37,330 bases of DNA from Geodermatophilus sp. DF01-2 (GTDB lineage: Bacteria; Actinomycetota; Actinomycetes; Mycobacteriales; Geodermatophilaceae). A program made the translations under genes and the position numbers. The stretch is from positions 1 to 37,330 of the forward strand of contig NZ_SPQN01000044.1 in NCBI RefSeq assembly GCF_004571065.1. Direction: 5' to 3'. Positions 13,911-21,531 of this stretch are shown here, piece by piece. The notes under the pieces were generated by a model. That model ran no database searches, was not told where the DNA came from, and saw only the letters and a list, made by a program, of their open reading frames with translations. The first letter of the stretch is position 1. Each line of letters begins with the position of its first letter.

Positions 13911-16900
13911 ACGTTGCGCCGGTACTGGCCGCCCACCTCGAAGAACGCGTCGGAGATCTGCCCGAGGGAGCAGACCCGGACGGCGTCCATCAGCTCGGCG
14001 AAGACGTTGCCGCCCTCGGTGGCCGCCCGCTGCAGCGCGGCGAGCGCGGCCGGGGCTGCGTCGGCGTGCCGGGCGGAGAAGTCGGCGAGCCGCTGCAGCT
14101 GGGACTGCTTCTCCGCCTCGGTCGCCCGCGCCAGCTCCAGCGGCTCGGGCGGGGTCTCCTCTCGGTTCGGGTCCAGGAAGGTGTTGACCCCGACGATCGG
14201 CAGGCTGCCGTCGTGCTTGCGGTGCTCGTAGAGCATCGACTCGTCCTGGATCTTGCCGCGCTGGTAGCCGGTCTCCATGGCCCCCAGCACGCCGCCGCGC
14301 TCGGCGATCCGGTCGAACTCGGCCAGCACCGCCTCCTCGACCAGGTCGGTGAGCTCCTCGGTGACGAACGAGCCCTGCAGCGGGTTCTCGTTGCCGGCCA
14401 GCCCCCACTCGCGGTCGATGATCATCTGGATGGCCAGGGCCCGGCGGACCGAGTGCTCGCTCGGGGTGGTCACCGCCTCGTCGTAGGCGTTGGTGTGCAG
14501 GCTGTTGGCGTTGTCGTAGATGGCGCAGAGGGCCTGCAGCGTCGTCCGGATGTCGTTGAAGTCCATCTCCTGCGCGTGCAGCGACCGGCCCGAGGTCTGC
14601 ACGTGGTACTTCAGCTGCTGCGAGCGGGCGCCCGCGCCGTAGCGCTCCCTCATCGCGACCGCCCAGATGCGGCGGGCGACGCGGCCGATCACCGAGTACT
14701 CGGCGTCCATGCCGTTGGAGAAGAAGAACGACAGGTTGGGCGCGAAGTCGTCGATCGCCATGCCGCGTGCCAGGTAGGACTCCACGTAGGTGAAGCCGTT
14801 GGCGAGGGTGAAGGCCAGCTGGCTGATCGGGTTCGCCCCGGCCTCGGCGATGTGGTAGCCCGAGATCGAGACCGAGTAGAAGTTGCGCACCTTGTGCTGG
14901 ATGAACCACTCCTGGATGTCGGCCATGCAGCGCAGCGCGAACTCGGTGGAGAAGATGCAGGTGTTCTGGCCCTGGTCCTCCTTGAGGATGTCGGCCTGCA
15001 CCGTGCCGCGGACGGTGGCCAGCACCCACGCGCGGACCTCCTCGGCCTCGGCGGCGTCGGGCTCGCGGCCCTCCTCCTCGCGGAACCGGTCCAGCCGCTG
15101 GTCGATCGCGGTGTTGAGGAACATCGCGAGGATCGCCGGCGCCGGGCCGTTGATGGTCATCGACACCGACGTCGTCGGGTCGCACAGGTCGAAGCCCCCG
15201 TAGAGCACCTCCATGTCCTCGAGCGTGGCGATGGAGACCCCGGACGTGCCGACCTTGCCGTAGACGTCCGGGCGCGGGTCGGGGTCGCGGCCGTAGAGGG
15301 TCACCGAGTCGAACGCCGTCGACAGCCGGGTCGCCTCGTTGCCGTGGCTGAGCATCTTGAAGCGGCGGTTGGTGCGGAAGGCGTCGCCCTCGCCGGCGAA
15401 CATCCGGGCCGGCGCCTCGCCGGACCGCTTGAACGGGAAGACCCCGGCGGTGAACGGGTAGGCGCCGGGCAGGTTCTCCCGCCGCAGGAAGCGCAGCAGC
15501 TCCGCCTCGTCCTGCGTGCGCGGCAGCGAGACCCGGCGGACCTTCGACCCCGAGAGCGTCTCGCGGGTCAGCGGCGTGCGGATCTCCTTGCCGCGCACCG
15601 TGTAGACGTACTCGTCGCTGGAGTACTGCTCGACCCGGGCCGGCCACTCCTCCAGCAGCTCGCGCACGTCGGGCCGCAGCTCGCGATCGGCCGCCTCGAC
15701 CGCGGCCCGGGCGGCCTCGGCGGCGTCCCCGTCCAGCACCTCGGCGGCCGTGCGCAGGTGCTGCCGGCGGCGGACCACGTCGGCCTGCGCCTCGGTGGTG
15801 GCGTGGTACCCCCGCACCGCCTCGGCGATCTCGGCCAGGTACCGCGACCGCTGCGCCGGCACCACGCTGGTCAGCCCGGACGACGCCCGCACGTCGACCC
15901 GCGGCAGGACGCCGGAGCCCGCGGGCAGGCCCTGCTCGATGAGCAGGCCGAGCAGGTGCTGGTAGAGCGCGGTCACGCCGTCGTCGTTGAACCGGGCGGC
16001 GCTGGTGCCGTAGACCGGCATCTGCTCCCAGGGCTGGCCGAAGGCCTCGCGGTTGCGCACCATCTGCCGGGCGACGTCGCGGCGGGCGTCCTCGGCCCCG
16101 CGCCGCTCGTATTTGTTGATCGCCACGACGTCGGCGAAGTCGAGCATGTCGATCTTCTCCAGCTGCGAGGCGGCGCCGAACTCCGGCGTCATCACGTACA
16201 GCGCGACGTCGCTGAACGGGATGATCCCGGCGTCGCCCTGCCCGATGCCCGGCGTCTCCACGATCACCAGGTCGAAGCCGGCCGCCTTCACCGCGCACAG
16301 CACGTCGTCCAGGTGCTCGGGCGTCTCCGCCCCGGCCGACCGGGTGGCCAGCGAGCGGAAAAAGGTGTGCGACCCCTCCCCGGCCTCCAGGGCGTTCATC
16401 CGAATCCGGTCGCCCAGCAGCGCCCCGCCGCCGCGGCGCCGGGTGGGGTCGATCGCCAGGACGGCGACCCGCAGCTTGTCCTCCTGGTCGGTCCGCAGCC
16501 GGCGCAGCAGCTCGTCGGTCAGCGAGGACTTGCCCGAGCCACCGGTGCCGGTGATGCCCAGCACCGGCACCGTCCGCGCGGCCGCCGCCTCCCGCACCCG
16601 CGCCGCGAGATCCGGGTCGCGGCCGGACTCCAGCACGGTGATGGCCCGGGCCAGCGCAGCCGGGTCGCCGGTCAGCAGCGCCTCGACGTCCGGGCCGTCC
16701 TCCGCCAGGTCGACGTCGCACTCCCGGACCAGCTCGTTGATCATCCCGGGCAGGCCGAGGCGCTGGCCGTCCTCCGGGCTGAAGATGCGGACGCCCTGCT
16801 CGCGCAGCGCGGCGATCTCCTCCGGCACGATCACGCCCCCGCCGCCACCGAACACCTTCACGTGCCCGGCGCCGGCCTCGGCCAGCCGCTCCACCAGGTA

Positions 16901-17149
16901 GCCGAAGTACTCGACGTGCCCGCCCTGGTAGGAGGAGATCGCCACCCCCTGTACGTCCTCCTCCAGCGCCGCCCGGACGACGGAGTCGACGCTGCGGTCG
17001 TGCCCGAGGTGCACCACCTCCGCGCCCTGGCTCTGCAGCAGCCGGCGCATCACGTTGATCGCGGCGTCGTGGCCGTCGAACAGGCTCGCCGCGGTCACGA
17101 AGCGCACCGGGTGGACGGGGACGTGCAGGTCGGACGGCTTGCCGGGCAT
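13907..17149 (-). CDS. icmF: Fused isobutyryl-CoA mutase IcmF (adenosylcobalamin-dependent)
   Basis: 1080 residues, normal for IcmF. It rearranges the carbon skeleton of isobutyryl-CoA to n-butyryl-CoA; some members act on isovaleryl/pivalyl-CoA. Domain order: B12-binding (about 10-140, lower ligand His27 in 'LFDGHDAAINVM'), MeaI-like GTPase chaperone with Walker A 'GTGGSGKSS' (201-209), linker, then the mutase TIM barrel. In the barrel, 'FTAGVFPFKR' has Phe and 'DQGQNTCIF' has Gln where methylmalonyl-CoA mutase has Tyr and Arg, as expected for a non-carboxylated substrate. The ATG at 17149 follows a GAGGGAG site. It is coupled to a BtuF-like gene downstream and is divergent from the acyl-CoA dehydrogenase. 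Confidence 0.95.
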   Translation of the reverse strand: MPGKPSDLHVPVHPVRFVTAASLFDGHDAAINVMRRLLQSQGAEVVHLGHDRSVDSVVRAALEEDVQGVAISSYQGGHVEYFGYLVERLAEAGAGHVKVFGGGGGVIVPEEIAALREQGVRIFSPEDGQRLGLPGMINELVRECDVDLAEDGPDVEALLTGDPAALARAITVLESGRDPDLAARVREAAAARTVPVLGITGTGGSGKSSLTDELLRRLRTDQEDKLRVAVLAIDPTRRRGGGALLGDRIRMNALEAGEGSHTFFRSLATRSAGAETPEHLDDVLCAVKAAGFDLVIVETPGIGQGDAGIIPFSDVALYVMTPEFGAASQLEKIDMLDFADVVAINKYERRGAEDARRDVARQMVRNREAFGQPWEQMPVYGTSAARFNDDGVTALYQHLLGLLIEQGLPAGSGVLPRVDVRASSGLTSVVPAQRSRYLAEIAEAVRGYHATTEAQADVVRRRQHLRTAAEVLDGDAAEAARAAVEAADRELRPDVRELLEEWPARVEQYSSDEYVYTVRGKEIRTPLTRETLSGSKVRRVSLPRTQDEAELLRFLRRENLPGAYPFTAGVFPFKRSGEAPARMFAGEGDAFRTNRRFKMLSHGNEATRLSTAFDSVTLYGRDPDPRPDVYGKVGTSGVSIATLEDMEVLYGGFDLCDPTTSVSMTINGPAPAILAMFLNTAIDQRLDRFREEEGREPDAAEAEEVRAWVLATVRGTVQADILKEDQGQNTCIFSTEFALRCMADIQEWFIQHKVRNFYSVSISGYHIAEAGANPISQLAFTLANGFTYVESYLARGMAIDDFAPNLSFFFSNGMDAEYSVIGRVARRIWAVAMRERYGAGARSQQLKYHVQTSGRSLHAQEMDFNDIRTTLQALCAIYDNANSLHTNAYDEAVTTPSEHSVRRALAIQMIIDREWGLAGNENPLQGSFVTEELTDLVEEAVLAEFDRIAERGGVLGAMETGYQRGKIQDESMLYEHRKHDGSLPIVGVNTFLDPNREETPPEPLELARATEAEKQSQLQRLADFSARHADAAPAALAALQRAATEGGNVFAELMDAVRVCSLGQISDAFFEVGGQYRRNV

Positions 17150-17163
17150 GCCACTCCCTCGGG

Positions 17164-17192
17164 TTCGGATCCCCGCGGACCGCGGGACCGAA
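17164..17192 (-). promoter_or_regulatory. Nested inverted repeat in the icmF leader
   Basis: CCCGCGG (17172-17178) and CCGCGGG (17180-17186) form a perfect palindrome about one base. Flanking TTCGG (17164-17168) and CCGAA (17188-17192) extend the symmetry. It lies 15-43 bases upstream of the icmF ATG, between the start codon and the AT-richer operator candidate. It may be a second protein-binding site or a leader RNA hairpin. Structure seen; role inferred. Confidence 0.4.
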
Positions 17193-17212
17193 TTAGTAGG
17201 ACGTCCTAGTAT
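17193..17212. promoter_or_regulatory. Divergent promoter with palindromic operator TAGGACGTCCTA
   Basis: TAGGACGTCCTA (17197-17208) is a perfect 12-base palindrome in the AT-richest stretch of the 206-base gap between icmF (minus) and the acyl-CoA dehydrogenase (plus). TAGTAT (17207-17212) fits a plus-strand -10 box, and the minus strand of 17193-17198 (TACTAA) fits a minus-strand -10 box. Both overlap the palindrome. A dimeric repressor, for example of the TetR type common in acyl-CoA pathways, could control both operons at once. No regulator gene is adjacent. Confidence 0.55.
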
Positions 17213-17355
17213 CTCACCGACGAGGCCGAGCGTCCATGGTCGGCGGACCCGGTGGACGAGGGGGCTGGCCAACGCGACCGTCGTCGAGCGAGTCTGACCC
17301 TGCCCCTCGGGCCGGGGCGGTTCCCCGCGCCCGCCGCAACCCCGGAAGGATCCGC

Positions 17356-18612
17356 ATGGACCCCTCGCTCCCGCCGGCGCTGACCACCCTGCTCGACGAG
17401 CTCGACGGGTTCATCGCCGCGGAGATCGAGCCGCTGCAGCAGCAGGACGACAACGAGCGCTTCTTCGACCACCGGCGGGAGTTCGCCCGCACCGACGTGG
17501 AGCACGGCGGCGTCCCCCGCCCGGAGTGGGAGGAGCTGCTCGCCGAGGCCCGTCGACGGGCCGACGCGGCGGGCTGGCTCCGCTACAGCCTCCCTGCCGA
17601 GCTCGGTGGGCGGGACGGCACGAACCTGGACATGGCCGTGGTCCGCGAGCACCTGGCGCACCGGGGGCTGGGCCTGCACAACGACCTGCAGAACGAGCAC
17701 AGCGTCGTCGGGAACCTGGTCCTCCCCCACCTGGTGCACCTGTTCGGCACGCCGGGGCAGAAGGAGGAGCTCGTCGAGCCGCTGATCACCGGCCGGCGGG
17801 GGCTGGCCTTCGGCCTGACCGAACCCGACCACGGCAGCGACGCGACCTGGATGGAGACCACCGCCGTCCGCCGCGACGGCGACTGGGTGATCTCCGGGCG
17901 CAAGCGGTGGAACACCGGCGTGCACTCGGCCAGCCACGACCTGGTGTTCGCCCGTACCTCCGGACAGCCGGGCGACGCCCGCGGCATCACCGCGTTCCTC
18001 GTGCCGACCGACAGCCCCGGTTTCTCGGTGCCGTTCTTCTGGTGGACGCTCAACATGCCTTCCGACCACGGCGAGGTGGAGCTCGACGGCGTCCGGGTGC
18101 CGGACTCGGCGGTGTTCGGCGAGGAGGGTGAGGGCCTGGCGGTCGCGCAGACCTTCCTGCACGAGAACCGCATCCGGCAGGCCGCCTCCGGGGTGGGCGC
18201 GGCCCAGTACTGCATCGACCGGTCGGTCGAGCACGCGCGGTCGCGGATCACCTTCGGCAGACCGCTGGCCGAACGGCAGGCGATCCAGTGGCCGCTGGTC
18301 GAGCTGCACACCGAGGCCGAGCTGGTGCGCACGCTGATCCGCACGACCGCCGTCGAGCTGGACCGGTCATCCGCACATGGGGAGCCTGCGGTGTCCATCG
18401 GCCACAAGGTCTCGATGTGCAACTACCGCGGCAACCGGCTGGTGTGCGACGCCGCCGACCGCGCCATGCAGGTGCACGGTGGCATGGGGTACTCGCGGCA
18501 CCTGCCGTTCGAGCACATCTACCGCCACCACCGCCGGTACCGGATCACCGAGGGGGCCGAGGAGATCCAGATGCGCCGGGTGGCCGGGCAGCTGTTCGGC
18601 TTCCTGAGGTGA
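17356..18612 (+). CDS. Acyl-CoA dehydrogenase family protein (ACAD10/11- or LvaC-like context)
   Basis: 418 residues, the normal length for a flavin-dependent acyl-CoA dehydrogenase. It shows the FAD/substrate motif 'GLAFGLTEPDHGSDATWMET', the middle beta domain, and the C-terminal helices with 'MQVHGGMGYSRHLPFEHIYR' and 'ITEGAEEIQMRRVAG', in which Glu399 occupies the catalytic-base position. The ATG at 17356 follows GGAAGGA at good distance. Its stop overlaps the start of the kinase-DUF6285 gene. ACADs coupled to this type of kinase (ACAD10/11 in animals, LvaC in Pseudomonas) act on 4-phosphorylated acyl-CoA, so elimination of phosphate rather than simple desaturation is a real option here. 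Confidence 0.9.
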   Translation: MDPSLPPALTTLLDELDGFIAAEIEPLQQQDDNERFFDHRREFARTDVEHGGVPRPEWEELLAEARRRADAAGWLRYSLPAELGGRDGTNLDMAVVREHLAHRGLGLHNDLQNEHSVVGNLVLPHLVHLFGTPGQKEELVEPLITGRRGLAFGLTEPDHGSDATWMETTAVRRDGDWVISGRKRWNTGVHSASHDLVFARTSGQPGDARGITAFLVPTDSPGFSVPFFWWTLNMPSDHGEVELDGVRVPDSAVFGEEGEGLAVAQTFLHENRIRQAASGVGAAQYCIDRSVEHARSRITFGRPLAERQAIQWPLVELHTEAELVRTLIRTTAVELDRSSAHGEPAVSIGHKVSMCNYRGNRLVCDAADRAMQVHGGMGYSRHLPFEHIYRHHRRYRITEGAEEIQMRRVAGQLFGFLR

Positions 18613-19991
18613 GCAGACCGGCGTCCTCCCCGGCGGAGGCCGCGCTGGCGGCGGGGCTCGAGCGGCGACTGACCGCGCTGGCCGGCGGGCCGGTGCGCGT
18701 CGAGGGCCTCACCCGGCTCACCGGCGGCGCCAGCCGGCAGACCTGGGCGCTCACCGCGGTCGACACCGGCGGCGGCCGGCGCGACCTGGTGCTGCGCAGC
18801 GGCGCCGGCACCGGCGGGGTGGAGCTCCCGGTGGAGGGCGCGGCGATCGCCGCCGCGGCGCGCGCCGGAGTGCCGGTGGCCGACGTGCTCGACGTCGGCC
18901 GCGGCTCCGGCGAGGACGGACTCCCCCCGGCGTACCTGCTCATGGCCCGGGTGGACGGCGAGACGATCCCGCGGCGGCTGCTCCGCGACGCGGAGTTCGC
19001 CGCGGTCCGGCCGCGGCTGGTGCACGAACTGGCCGGGGTGCTCGCCCGGCTGCACGCCGTGCCGCTCGAGGAGCTCGACCGCGTGCCGGTGGGCGGGGAC
19101 CCGCTCGACCGGCTGGCCACCGTCCACGGCGGCGACGAGCCGCCCCCGCCCGGCCTGGCGCTCGGGCTGCGCTGGCTCCGGGAGAACCGGCCGGAGCCGG
19201 CACCGGAGACCCTCGTGCACGGCGACTTCCGGCTGGGCAACCTGATGATCGGCCCGGACGGGCTGCGCGCCGTCCTCGACTGGGAGCTGGTCCACCGCGG
19301 GGACCCGCTGGAGGACCTCGGCTGGTTCTGCGCCAAGGTCTGGCGGTTCGGCTCGCCGCTGCCGGCCGGGGGCTTCGGTACCCGCGAGCAGCTGCTCGAC
19401 GGCTACGCGGAGGCGGCCGGGTGGCGACCGAGCGCCGCGCAGCTGCACTGGTGGGAGCTGTACGCCACCGTGCAGTGGGGGCTGATGACCCGCGTCATGA
19501 CCGAGCGGCACCTGTCCGGCGTGGAGCCGTCGGTGGAGCTGGCCGCCATCGGGCGGCGCGCCGGCGAGCAGGAGTTCGACGTCCTGCTGTCGCTGGGGCT
19601 GGCCGAGCCGGAGCCGGTCCCCGGCCTGCCCGGGGAGGACGACGACCTGCTGTTCGGCCGGCCCACGGCGGCCGAGCTCGCCGACGCCGTGGCGAGCTTC
19701 CTCACCGCCGACGTCCGGGCCGGGACCGGAGGCCGGACCGCGTTCCTCGCGCGGGTGGCGGCCAACGTGCTGGCGACCGTGCGGCGGGAGCTGCTGCTCG
19801 GGCCCGACGCGCGGATCCGGCGGCGGACAGCCCTGGACCGGCTGGGCTGCCGGGACGACGCGGCGCTGGCCGACGCGATCACCACGGGCGCGCTCGACGA
19901 CCGGTGGGACGAGGTGGTGTCCGTCGTCCGTGAGGGGGTGCGGGACCGCCTGCTCGTGGCCAACCCGCGACACCTGTCGCTACCGGCCTGA
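18609..19991 (+). CDS. Phosphotransferase (APH fold) fused to a DUF6285 domain; LvaA-LvaB-like
   Basis: 460 residues. The first 320 or so form an aminoglycoside-phosphotransferase/choline-kinase fold with the catalytic loop 'LVHGDFRLGNLMI' and the metal-binding 'VLDWELVHRGDPLEDLGW'. The last 120 or so, from 'ELADAVASFLTADVRAG' through 'FLARVAANVLATVRREL' to 'LLVANPRHL', match DUF6285 as remembered. In Pseudomonas putida, LvaA (APH fold) needs the small protein LvaB to phosphorylate 4-hydroxyvaleryl-CoA. Here kinase and small domain are one chain, translationally coupled (GTGA) to an acyl-CoA dehydrogenase. It is very unlikely to be an antibiotic-resistance enzyme. The equivalence of DUF6285 with LvaB is my inference. 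Confidence 0.85.
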   Translation: MSRPASSPAEAALAAGLERRLTALAGGPVRVEGLTRLTGGASRQTWALTAVDTGGGRRDLVLRSGAGTGGVELPVEGAAIAAAARAGVPVADVLDVGRGSGEDGLPPAYLLMARVDGETIPRRLLRDAEFAAVRPRLVHELAGVLARLHAVPLEELDRVPVGGDPLDRLATVHGGDEPPPPGLALGLRWLRENRPEPAPETLVHGDFRLGNLMIGPDGLRAVLDWELVHRGDPLEDLGWFCAKVWRFGSPLPAGGFGTREQLLDGYAEAAGWRPSAAQLHWWELYATVQWGLMTRVMTERHLSGVEPSVELAAIGRRAGEQEFDVLLSLGLAEPEPVPGLPGEDDDLLFGRPTAAELADAVASFLTADVRAGTGGRTAFLARVAANVLATVRRELLLGPDARIRRRTALDRLGCRDDAALADAITTGALDDRWDEVVSVVREGVRDRLLVANPRHLSLPA

Positions 19992-20244
19992 GGGTTCGAT
20001 CGGACGCGGTGCCGGACGACCCACCGCGCGGCGATGACGGTCCGCTGGATCTCGTCGGTGCCCTCGCCCGTGACGCGGGCGAAGCGGGCGGTGCTCACGT
20101 CGCTGCGACCGTGCTCCTCGGGCACCAGCAGGCCGAAGCAGCCGAGGGCCTTCATCTCCTCGATGACGTCCTCGGGTAGCGGTCGGCGGCCTCGAACTCG
20201 GCCACCCGCGGGCGCACCCGCTCGTCGTCGGTCAGCGTCGGCAT
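19992..20244 (-). pseudogene. Acyl-CoA dehydrogenase remnant, frameshifted with large internal deletion
   Basis: From the ATG at 20244 (minus) the first residues 'MPTLTDDERVRPRVAEFEAA' resemble an acyl-CoA dehydrogenase N-terminus. A frameshift near 20170 leads into 'EDVIEEMKALGCFGLLVPEE', the usual following helix. After 'HGRSDVS' the sequence jumps to 'TARFARVTGEGTDEIQRTVI', the very C-terminal helix with its EGTDEIQ signature. About 300 residues between are missing. It reaches the stop of the kinase gene on the other strand. It cannot make a working enzyme. The remaining ends show it was a separate dehydrogenase from the intact one at 17356. Confidence 0.8.
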
Positions 20245-20257
20245 GTGGGCTCCCTGG

Positions 20258-20794
20258 TCAGTGCGGCGGTGCGGGTGGGCCGTCGTCGGTGTCGTCGCCG
20301 AGCGGTCGCTGGTACCAGGCGACGTCGTGCCAGCGGCCGAGCTTCCAGCCCACCCGGCGGTAGGTGCCCACCGGCTCGAACCCCATCGCCGTGTGCAGGC
20401 CGACGCTGGCCTCGTTGGGCAGCCCGATGCCGGCGAGGGCCGTCCGATAGCCGCGGGCGGCGAGCCGGTCGAGCAGCGCGGTGTAGAGGGCACGGCCGGC
20501 GCCGGTGCGGCGGCGGCCGGTCTCGGTGTACACGCTGACCGACGTCGACCAGCGGTAGGCGGCGCGGGCGTTGAACGTCGCCCCGTACGCGTACCCGGCG
20601 ACCCGGCCGGCGTCCTCGGCGACCAGCCAGGCGTGCGTGGCGAGGGCGGCCCCGATCCGCCCGGCCATCTCCGCGACGGTCGGCGGCTCGAGCTCGAAGG
20701 AGACCACGGTGTCGCGGACGTACGGGGCGTAGATCTCCTGACACCGCGCGGCGTCCTCGCGGGTCGCGTCCCTGACCAGCCAGCCGGTTGCCAC
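20258..20794 (-). CDS. GNAT acetyltransferase, phosphinothricin N-acetyltransferase-like
   Basis: 178 residues from a GTG. It transfers acetyl from acetyl-CoA to an amine. The N-terminal 'RDATREDAARCQEIYAPYV' and 'VVSFELEPPTVAEMAGRI' are typical of the phosphinothricin/methionine sulfoximine acetyltransferase branch. The acetyl-CoA loop is 'RRRTGAGRALYTALLDRL', and 'GIGLPNEASVGLHTAMGFE' closes the fold. In most bacteria these proteins acetylate methionine sulfoximine-like or unknown amines; resistance to phosphinothricin is not implied. The start codon has only a weak ribosome site (GGATGG). No operon partner is evident; the next gene upstream on the same strand begins 25 bases away. Confidence 0.85.
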   Translation of the reverse strand: MATGWLVRDATREDAARCQEIYAPYVRDTVVSFELEPPTVAEMAGRIGAALATHAWLVAEDAGRVAGYAYGATFNARAAYRWSTSVSVYTETGRRRTGAGRALYTALLDRLAARGYRTALAGIGLPNEASVGLHTAMGFEPVGTYRRVGWKLGRWHDVAWYQRPLGDDTDDGPPAPPH

Positions 20795-20819
20795 GCCGCC
20801 ATCCAACCGGGTGCTCCCG

Positions 20820-21452
20820 TCAGCTGCGCTCGGTGGCCAGGCGGACGCCGAAGCCGAGCAGGACCGTGCCGGTGACGGCGTCGAGCGCGCGCCGCACCGG
20901 GCGGCGGCCGAGCACCGCACGGGCGCGGTGCATCCCGGCGACGAGCAGCAGCAGGTAGAGCAGCCCCAGCACCGCGTGGGTGAGGGCGAGCAGCACCAAC
21001 GTCGGGACGCCGGACCCCGGTTCCAGGAACTGCGGGAGCACCGCGAGGTAGAAGACCAGCACCTTCGGGTTGGTGATGTTGGACAGGAACCCCTGCCGCC
21101 AGCCGGCCAGCCGCTGCGGAGGCCGGGCGTCGGGATGGGCGTGCTGGTCGAGAGAGTGGTGGCCGGCGACCGCCGCGCGCAGCGACTGCACGCCGAGGTA
21201 CACGAGGTAGGCGACGCCGGCCCACCGGATGGCCTCGAACAACGGCTGCGAGCGGCCGACGAGCGCGCCCAGCCCAGCCGCGGCGGCGAGGCCCTGCACG
21301 GCGTTGGAGGTGGTGATGCCGACCGCCGTCCACGCGCCGCGGGTCCGCCCGCCGGCGAGGGTGTTCCGCGTGGTGACGGCGAAGTCCGGCCCGGGGACGA
21401 GGATGAGCGCGACGGCGAAGATCAGGAAGGAGCCGTAGGTCGTCCACGTCAC
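20820..21452 (-). CDS. LysE/RhtB family amino-acid exporter
   Basis: 210 residues, the usual length, with about six hydrophobic segments. The family motif is at the N-terminus: 'LILVPGPDFAVTTRNTLAGG' with the P-G-P-D core, followed by 'GITTSNAVQGLAAAAGLGAL'. The second conserved stretch 'WRQGFLSNITNPKVLVFYLA' begins the second half. Members export amino acids or homoserine-lactone-like compounds; the substrate is not predictable. The GTG start at 21452 is 79 bases from the divergent VTT-protein start, so a shared control region is likely. It may be cotranscribed with the acetyltransferase downstream. Confidence 0.92.
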   Translation of the reverse strand: MTWTTYGSFLIFAVALILVPGPDFAVTTRNTLAGGRTRGAWTAVGITTSNAVQGLAAAAGLGALVGRSQPLFEAIRWAGVAYLVYLGVQSLRAAVAGHHSLDQHAHPDARPPQRLAGWRQGFLSNITNPKVLVFYLAVLPQFLEPGSGVPTLVLLALTHAVLGLLYLLLLVAGMHRARAVLGRRPVRRALDAVTGTVLLGFGVRLATERS

Positions 21453-21531
21453 CGGGCCACGCTAGCGCCGCGCGCCGGGTCGGGGGCCGCCGTAGCGTGG
21501 ACGTCGTGCGCCGCAGCCCCGGACCCGTCGC

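Noticed and set aside
17160-17195. tRNA-like GGTTCGGATCC sequence in the icmF leader
   Set aside because: No acceptor, D- or anticodon arm can be drawn around it; it belongs to a nested palindrome.
14066-17209. Plus-strand frame of over 1000 residues opposite icmF
   Set aside because: Complete antisense overlap with a well-identified IcmF gene; the sequence is low-complexity and matches no family.
18609-19991. Aminoglycoside-resistance kinase
   Set aside because: The coupling to an acyl-CoA dehydrogenase and the DUF6285 domain fit acyl-CoA metabolism, not drug resistance.
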